Source of the DNA: Sialis fuliginosa
Lineage: Eukaryota > Arthropoda > Insecta > Megaloptera > Sialidae
Direction of reading: 5' to 3'
NCBI GenBank assembly: GCA_961205875.1
Contig: OY540810.1
Coordinates: forward strand, 23,932,001 to 23,996,000
DNA: 64,000 bases
This document shows, piece after piece, positions 58,683 to 64,000 of the stretch. The position numbers and the translations under genes are program-made. Positions within the stretch are counted from its first letter, which is position 1. The number at the start of each line of letters is the position of its first letter. The notes beneath the pieces were generated by a model, which was given only the letters and a program-made list of their open reading frames with translations, was not told where the DNA came from and did not search any database.

Positions 58683-59852
58683 GATATCATGCGAATCCAA
58701 TGTTCTTAATACAAAGAATTATGACCGACGGTTCATGCCGTCAGACAATCATTCGCAGGACAGGTTTTTAACATTAAATTATCACTCCAGTAATAATATG
58801 TTATTTGTTATACAATTAATTAAAATGTTTATTTTTGATTCTGTTATTAGCATGCGAACATTTATGTTTTCTACAAAATTGTAACTTTCATTAATTAACA
58901 TTTAATTAGGATTTTGGTGAAAAATTAGTAAATACAAACAAAATGGTCTTAAATTAAACAAAAAAATTGGTCCGAATCGAAAACTTTGTTCATTGTCTAA
59001 GCATAAAATTCCTAATCTACGAAAAAAATCCAATCAATAATACTGAGTTTTATTTTGGGTATTATAAAGAATTTTCTCGAGAACAAAAGCGAAGCTAGTG
59101 AGGAATCAAATTTTTATGAATTTGCTCAGGATTCTAGTGTTTAATACTTCGTAGATAGTGTTAGCTTAGCTTTTGCTCTCGAACTAATTCATTATAATAC
59201 CGGACATAAGCGTTGCATACTCAAGGGTTATGTGCTGCCATATTTAACAATTATATTTGAAATCGATTAGTTACATCATAAATTTCAGTTATTGACACAT
59301 GTTGCTACATTCACAGAACAAAGCTTAATTGGACATTGCTAACCATGTTTATTACATTATTATTCAAGCAATATATCATAATATCATTCGACAAATTATG
59401 CATACCAATAATTTCAAAATATGTTAAAGATTTAATATAATCTTCATATAAATAAAATTTATTTTAACAAGATAATCCAGTGATAATATTTAACAATAAA
59501 ATTGTACAATGCTTGTAATTTATTTGAAAATTTATAATAACTTTGGAGGATGGAGGAAATCTCTTTCAATGTCATGAGCAGAAGTTTAGGTTGTTATTAT
59601 GAAATATTATATTCAACGAAATTTAATATAATAAATCTAAATCTGTCAGATGTGTCATGTAGTATAACAAATTCACTTCAGATAAGTGTAGTGCAATAAA
59701 TACAACAAAGAAAGTATACATTATTTTGTATATTTTTAAGAAATTATTGAACTGTTATTGTATTCTTTTATAACAGTAGATGACTGGAAAAGTTTCAATT
59801 CTTTCCTTTTTCATACATACATAGTTATAGCTGACATGAAATCATGAATTTA
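58683..59852. other. AT-rich spacer
   Basis: The 94-codon frame 58600-58884 is mostly foldback arm and is not called. Two inverted pieces near 59085 and 59170 (GAACAAAAGCGAAGCTAGTG against TAGCTTTTGCTCTCG) form a loose hairpin. Nothing else was seen. Confidence 0.4.
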
Positions 59853-60516
59853 TCCAAAGTTGGTTATTTAACTTGATAAGTATATTTTAATTGTTCTTAC
59901 TATACAGGATGTATATTATTGTATATATAAATAAGGTACTGGCACCAGTTATGTGATTGACTGCCTTCTTTTTTGTAATTCTCATCAACTCATGTTACTA
60001 ATAAAACAAGTAACTCTTTATTAAATCAATTTAATTACCAAAGTCCGCAAATATAGTTTGTTTTTAAATTATAACCATTTATTTTGTTTATGTTTTTTTT
60101 CTCCAGTAATGGATAAAGTAAAACCAGTAATGAGTACGCAGTGATGGATACTTGCTAATGATTACAAAATAATAAGTACTACGAAACAAAATATATAAAA
60201 GAATCGTCAATTTTGAAACAATGTAAAGCAGTTGGTATGATAATATAATAATTAATAATTAAATTATACTAATAATTAGTTTAAATGTCCACCTATTGGT
60301 CGACTGTCATCAAATCACGCTGTAATACAGATAAATGTATATAGATTAATATTCAGAAATCAAATATCGACAAATATTTCTTGTTCAGTACATTAAATTA
60401 AAAAATAGCCATTACTTGGATCATATCCAAGACTAGTGCCAGTACCTTATATCCAAAGTAGGTTATTTAAGTTGACAAGTATATTTTTTTTTACTATACA
60501 GAGTGCATATACAAAT
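59853..60516. repeat. 70-bp duplication flanking family C copy 2
   Basis: 59853-59920 (TATCCAAAGTTGGTTATTTA, ..., CTATACAGGATG) recurs at 60449-60516 (TATCCAAAGTAGGTTATTTA, ..., CTATACAGAGTG) in the same orientation with several differences. The transposon lies between the two copies and ends exactly where the second copy begins. This is far longer than any transposon target duplication. Confidence 0.75.
59934..60447 (-). mobile_element. Family C TIR element, copy 2
   Basis: AGGTACTGGCACCAGTTATG at the left faces TAGTGCCAGTACCT at the right, with TA on both sides. It is the reverse complement of 34666-35215 along its length, a little shorter through small deletions. No transposase frame was found. 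Confidence 0.85.
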
Positions 60517-60856
60517 ATTTATATTCACCTAAAATTGAACCTTGAAAATTGCGGCTAACAATAAATTAACACCATATTCCTTATATCATGTTCAAAGATG
60601 TTTCAATTTCAAATATAAATTTTATTCATACAGATGAAATTCCATCTTTTATGAGATGAGAAGCGTTCCGTTTGATTTTTTAATAATATAATTGTGGAAT
60701 TTCTACTGTATGAAGTGTAAGTACTTGTAATTTAATATTCAATTTTCATAGCAATCTTCGCAACATACTAATTGTAAGTAAAAAATCGTGAATGTAATCT
60801 TTATAAATGGGAATCTAAAGTAATAAAATATTTACATGTACAAAAAATACTCTCAT
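60517..60856. other. AT-rich spacer, nothing recognised
   Basis: No frame or repeat was seen. Confidence 0.4.
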
Positions 60857-60960
60857 ACCCGTTTGCATGGGGGCTTAGGAGATGGTGTAAACGAAACAAA
60901 ACTTAAGGTTTACTCAAACTTAATCCAGACTTAATTAAGCTTACTACTATGCAAACGGGC
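60857..60960. mobile_element. Candidate 104-bp MITE
   Basis: CCCGTTTGCAT at the left pairs exactly with ATGCAAACGGG at the right. Inside, GGGGGCTTAGG and GCTTACTACT pair weakly. The target duplication is unclear. The size and sharp GC-tipped ends fit a MITE. Confidence 0.55.
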
Positions 60961-62109
60961 ATTGTAATCCAAGAAATTATGTAATTTTATATTTCATTCT
61001 TCCATGACTTTAAATGCTAATCAAAATGCCGAAAATTAAATTTTCAAAATTTCGATTAACCGTAGTTAAATCATGTACCCTATAATATACATGTACACAT
61101 AAAACTGAATTTTTTTAACTACAATTTATAGTTAAAAAAACATTTCAATTGTACATTTTAAAACAAAAGTTCGAAGATGGAAGACCAAAAAGAAAGGTTT
61201 GGCTCCTCTTATTTATTGAAAGATAGGCATATTCTGAAATAGAAAGGGTGGTTCACGCGTTATTTCGTTGATTCAATATGGTTTTCAATAAAAAAAGGTT
61301 ATAAATTTCTACTATGTATGTGTTGAACATATGTTCCAATATTTGTAGTTGGGATAACTTATGAACGTAGCAAACATACATTTGGTCTTATCTGGAGAGT
61401 AAGAAATTAAATATTAAGAGATTTTATAAGATTATAAAGAATGTTTTTTAAGCAAAGTAAAATATTCATTCATTGTTTTTTGAAAATCTTAAAAGATAAA
61501 GAGACCCGCGGGTTTCAGAACACATCAAATAAAGAAAAATAATAATTTCTTTTAATTCATATTTTACAAATTTTTATAATTAATACATGAACACAAATAT
61601 AAATTTGATTAACGAGAAATTAATTGTTATAGGATATCATACAATGCATGTTTTCCATAAAATATGCAAATTAATTTAATCATTTGACATAATAAGGTTA
61701 ATACGAATTTTAAGCTTGAATAGTTAAGATAACACAATAAATTTAAACCACGTATATCACATATGATAAATTGTTTCAAAGTTATTGCAGCGGATTATTT
61801 CTATTCAAGAGAGACAAAGAAAGCAAATGATAAAGTGGCGAAAAACCTTTTACATTTCTTGTAAGTCGTATACTATAAGACGGTATTAGATCGACCCTGA
61901 ACTCTCTTCTCACTCCGCTACGTCCCATAAAGATACTAAATTTAAGTAGTGTTGGCCTAGAACTGCCATAGACAAACTACTTTTTATCGAATGAACTGAA
62001 TTTAATTAAATTTGATGTCGATGTAAATTCTCTTCAAAATGTCTGTCGTAATGTACAAAGAAATGTAAGTTACTTATGAAGCATTCGGGTATAAAATTAA
62101 TTAACCCCT
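60961..62109. other. AT-rich sequence, nothing recognised
   Basis: There is no coding-like frame, no palindrome of note and no match to the repeats elsewhere in the window. Confidence 0.4.
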
Positions 62110-62790
62110 CAAAAATAGAGGCATTTATGTTAGTATTCTGTACTGTCTGTCTGTTTGTATGTCATAGCTTTCTAGTTACTGAACCATTTGACTTAAAAAT
62201 ATTAGGTTTGACATAATTATAACTGGTGAATTATAAAAATTAAAGAAAAAAAAGTTTTTGGTGCTTTTTGACGGGGAAAAATGAGTTATAAAAAATAATG
62301 TTTAATCCTGGCGAATGGGGTATCGAATGAAAGCTGACTTTTCAAGGAATCTAAGTATGTAAATCTCATATTATTAAAATCTTTGTTTAACAAATTTTCA
62401 AAAATAATCACGAAAACTTTTGTCTCCCACCCTTTGAATGAAAATGGGATTTTTTTTTAAATTATTAGCACTTGCTACACTTTTAATTTAAAAGTTTTTT
62501 TGAAAAAATATAAATAAATATCTACATATAGGTAATAATAAATAAATTATTTTTTGAAAATTTTTCTCCCTATTACTTTCGGACATATGGGCAGGTAAAA
62601 CGAAAATAGAATATAGGTAATACAAAAACGTTTATGTATTGAAATGTCAGCTTTAAATAAATTCCCGAGGACTGAATAAAATAAAATTTTGGTATTCAGA
62701 TACCCCCAAAAACGCCAAAAACTCAAAATTATATTTTTATAACTTAGGTCTAGTGAAATAGTTCAATAGCTAGAAAGTTACGAAGCACTA
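62110..62790. repeat. Interspersed repeat T, copy 2, partly inverted
   Basis: GTCTGTCTGTTTGTATG, TTTCTAGTTACTGAACCATT, TTTTTGGTGCTTTTTGACGG and AATGAAAGCTGACTTT occur in the left half. The right half carries diverged complements (GTCAGCTTTAAATAAATTCC, AACGCCAAAAACTC, TTCAATAGCTAGAAAGTTAC). The left half parallels 9240-9560. Confidence 0.55.
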
Positions 62791-63426
62791 ATAAGATATA
62801 CATAAATACGAATGTACCTTTTTTTAACGATAATTTTTATTTTCTTTATTATTTAATTATCCCACAACGTGTGTGAGGTCCACAATTCACGACTAAAAGT
62901 AGTAAAAAGTGTCTATTTAATGAACGTTTAGTTTTTTTCTAAAAAGACAGACACCTTTTTGGTCTTATTTGTAAGACAATAGAAACTCTAAACATTTTGA
63001 AGGACTGAAGATAAAAAGATTACCAGCATTTATTTGATTCAACAAACAACACAACTCCATCTAAAGTTAAAAATAATAGGCTTAAAGGATTTAAATTAAT
63101 GAAAATTTCATGCAAACAAAAGTATTTTGTATGAACAAACTTTTACATAATACCTTTATAGAAAGCAGATTTTAAACTTGATTATTTTTATTCACTTTAA
63201 ACAATTTTAATTTCAAATGAATATACTATATAATTTATTTATTCTAAGTTATTTATAGGTAGATATACATAAAACATATAAAAATACGTATTAAAAAAAG
63301 GATATTTAAATAAATATAGCCTGGCATGTGTTATTTTTAGTCGCAATCTCTCGATAAAATAAATATCTACTTTACAGGAGAGACAAAAAATCGCAATTTA
63401 TAAAAAAACGTATTACCTACATTTAC
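62791..63426. other. AT-rich spacer, nothing recognised
   Basis: No frame or repeat was identified. Confidence 0.4.
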
Positions 63427-64000
63427 AAAAAAACATCTGCCAAGTAAATGCACAGTGCTTCCTCGTGCTAAATTCACTAAAACCGATAGTGTTCAGATAA
63501 ATTGCCTGGCATTGGTTAACCATTTAATTTTTATACAAATTTTACTAAAAAAATCTTAGTTCGAATTTTTTCTTAAAACGCACCTGAATATTTTTTCATA
63601 TATTTTTAATTTTTTGACAATTTCAATCTAAATCTAAATTTATGCAAATGTCAAAATGACATTTAAAACGTCAAAGTGACATTTAAAACGCCAAAGTGAC
63701 ATTTAAAACGTCAAAATGACACTTAATATATCCAATCAAATATCAATTTAGAAAAACAAAACACGAATTTTTAAAATTAATTTAGATAAATCTTTGTAAG
63801 GGAATATTTTTCAACAAACGTAGTAGACCCATATTATAGGAAATTTAATTCTCTACAAAAAATATTCTATAAAATTTTCTCGTAACATGTGTCGTTCTTG
63901 AGATATCTTGAAAAAAGAAATATTTTGGGGTGTCACCCCTTCCCCTTACACACGATTTTGATGATTTTGAAATGGGACCGTCCTCAAACCAAACCCAACC
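63427..64000 (-). mobile_element. Family A element, reverse copy, runs off the window
   Basis: On the plus strand it reads ACATCTGCCAAGTAAATGC, GCTTCCTCGTGC, then the minisatellite (GACATTTAAAACGTCAAAGT, 63650-63725, about 3.5 copies) and the GGTGTCACCCC block. It is very close to 21414-22230 in inverted orientation. The microsatellite and outer hairpin lie beyond position 64000. Confidence 0.9.

Noticed and set aside
58368-58884. Frames at the right arm of the 57840-58679 foldback
   Set aside because: They are formed largely by the inverted repeat arm and extend into spacer; not conserved in character.

Overview
The window looks like gene-poor, strongly AT-rich insect nuclear DNA. Four things point there: very low coding density; one convincing coding exon of an insect neuropeptide receptor type with a GT splice donor; a degenerate TTAGG run (the insect telomere motif); and many interspersed repeats of kinds common in insect genomes. 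The order of insect cannot be fixed from this sequence. I found no rRNA, no tRNA, no CRISPR array and no bacterial-type operon. Almost all long open frames are chance frames or lie inside repeats.

Genes. The only credible cellular gene piece is on the minus strand at 5406-5649. It encodes 81 residues plus the first base of the next codon: a start methionine in an A-rich context, an acidic extracellular N-terminus with two N-glycosylation sequons, and the start of transmembrane helix 1, cut by a GTATG donor exactly where class A GPCRs continue with GN. It most resembles trissin-receptor-like GPCRs. The remaining exons should lie at lower coordinates, probably beyond position 1. The only other coding trace is a broken PIF/Harbinger transposase fragment at 16651-16893.

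Mobile DNA, left to right: a hAT-like element (2255-4012) carrying a 1.2 kb TIR/foldback element (family B, copy 1); a 237-bp MITE with TTA target duplication (4691-4927); foldbacks at 6894-7250 and 7449-8096, the latter carrying a MITE with a perfect 8-bp duplication (7575-7848); family A copy 1 (8413-8850); a foldback at 12520-13595; a 2.0 kb hAT-like element with an 8-bp duplication and several nested repeats (14064-16075); a three-arm palindromic unit (16147-16352); a Harbinger element (16356-17193); family B copy 2 (19447-21268) with a young, almost perfect foldback inside it; then a composite of family A copies around an 8.4-copy, 160-bp satellite (21414-24722).

From 26 kb on: two diverged family B copies (one split by another repeat), a 1.9 kb long-arm foldback (27087-28974) bracketed by two unrelated hairpins, an (AT)27 run, reverse-strand family A copies (33.3-34.3, 51.4-52.1, 63.4-64.0 kb), a TIR family present as two opposite-facing copies (34666-35215 and 59934-60447), a TIR element with four CATTCCCTCAC-type motifs (35773-36572), a hAT-like element interrupted by another repeat (53656-54529), and an 840-bp foldback with TAA duplication (57840-58679). 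The rest (notably 38.0-41.9, 47.4-48.7, 58.7-59.8 and 61.0-62.1 kb) is AT-rich sequence in which I recognise nothing.

The dominant theme is foldback (inverted-repeat) DNA: more than a dozen units, several nested, so relative insertion order can be read. The most unusual structures are the satellite embedded in duplicated family A sequence and the hairpin-bracketed 1.9 kb foldback. All identities and boundaries were judged by eye without database searches.
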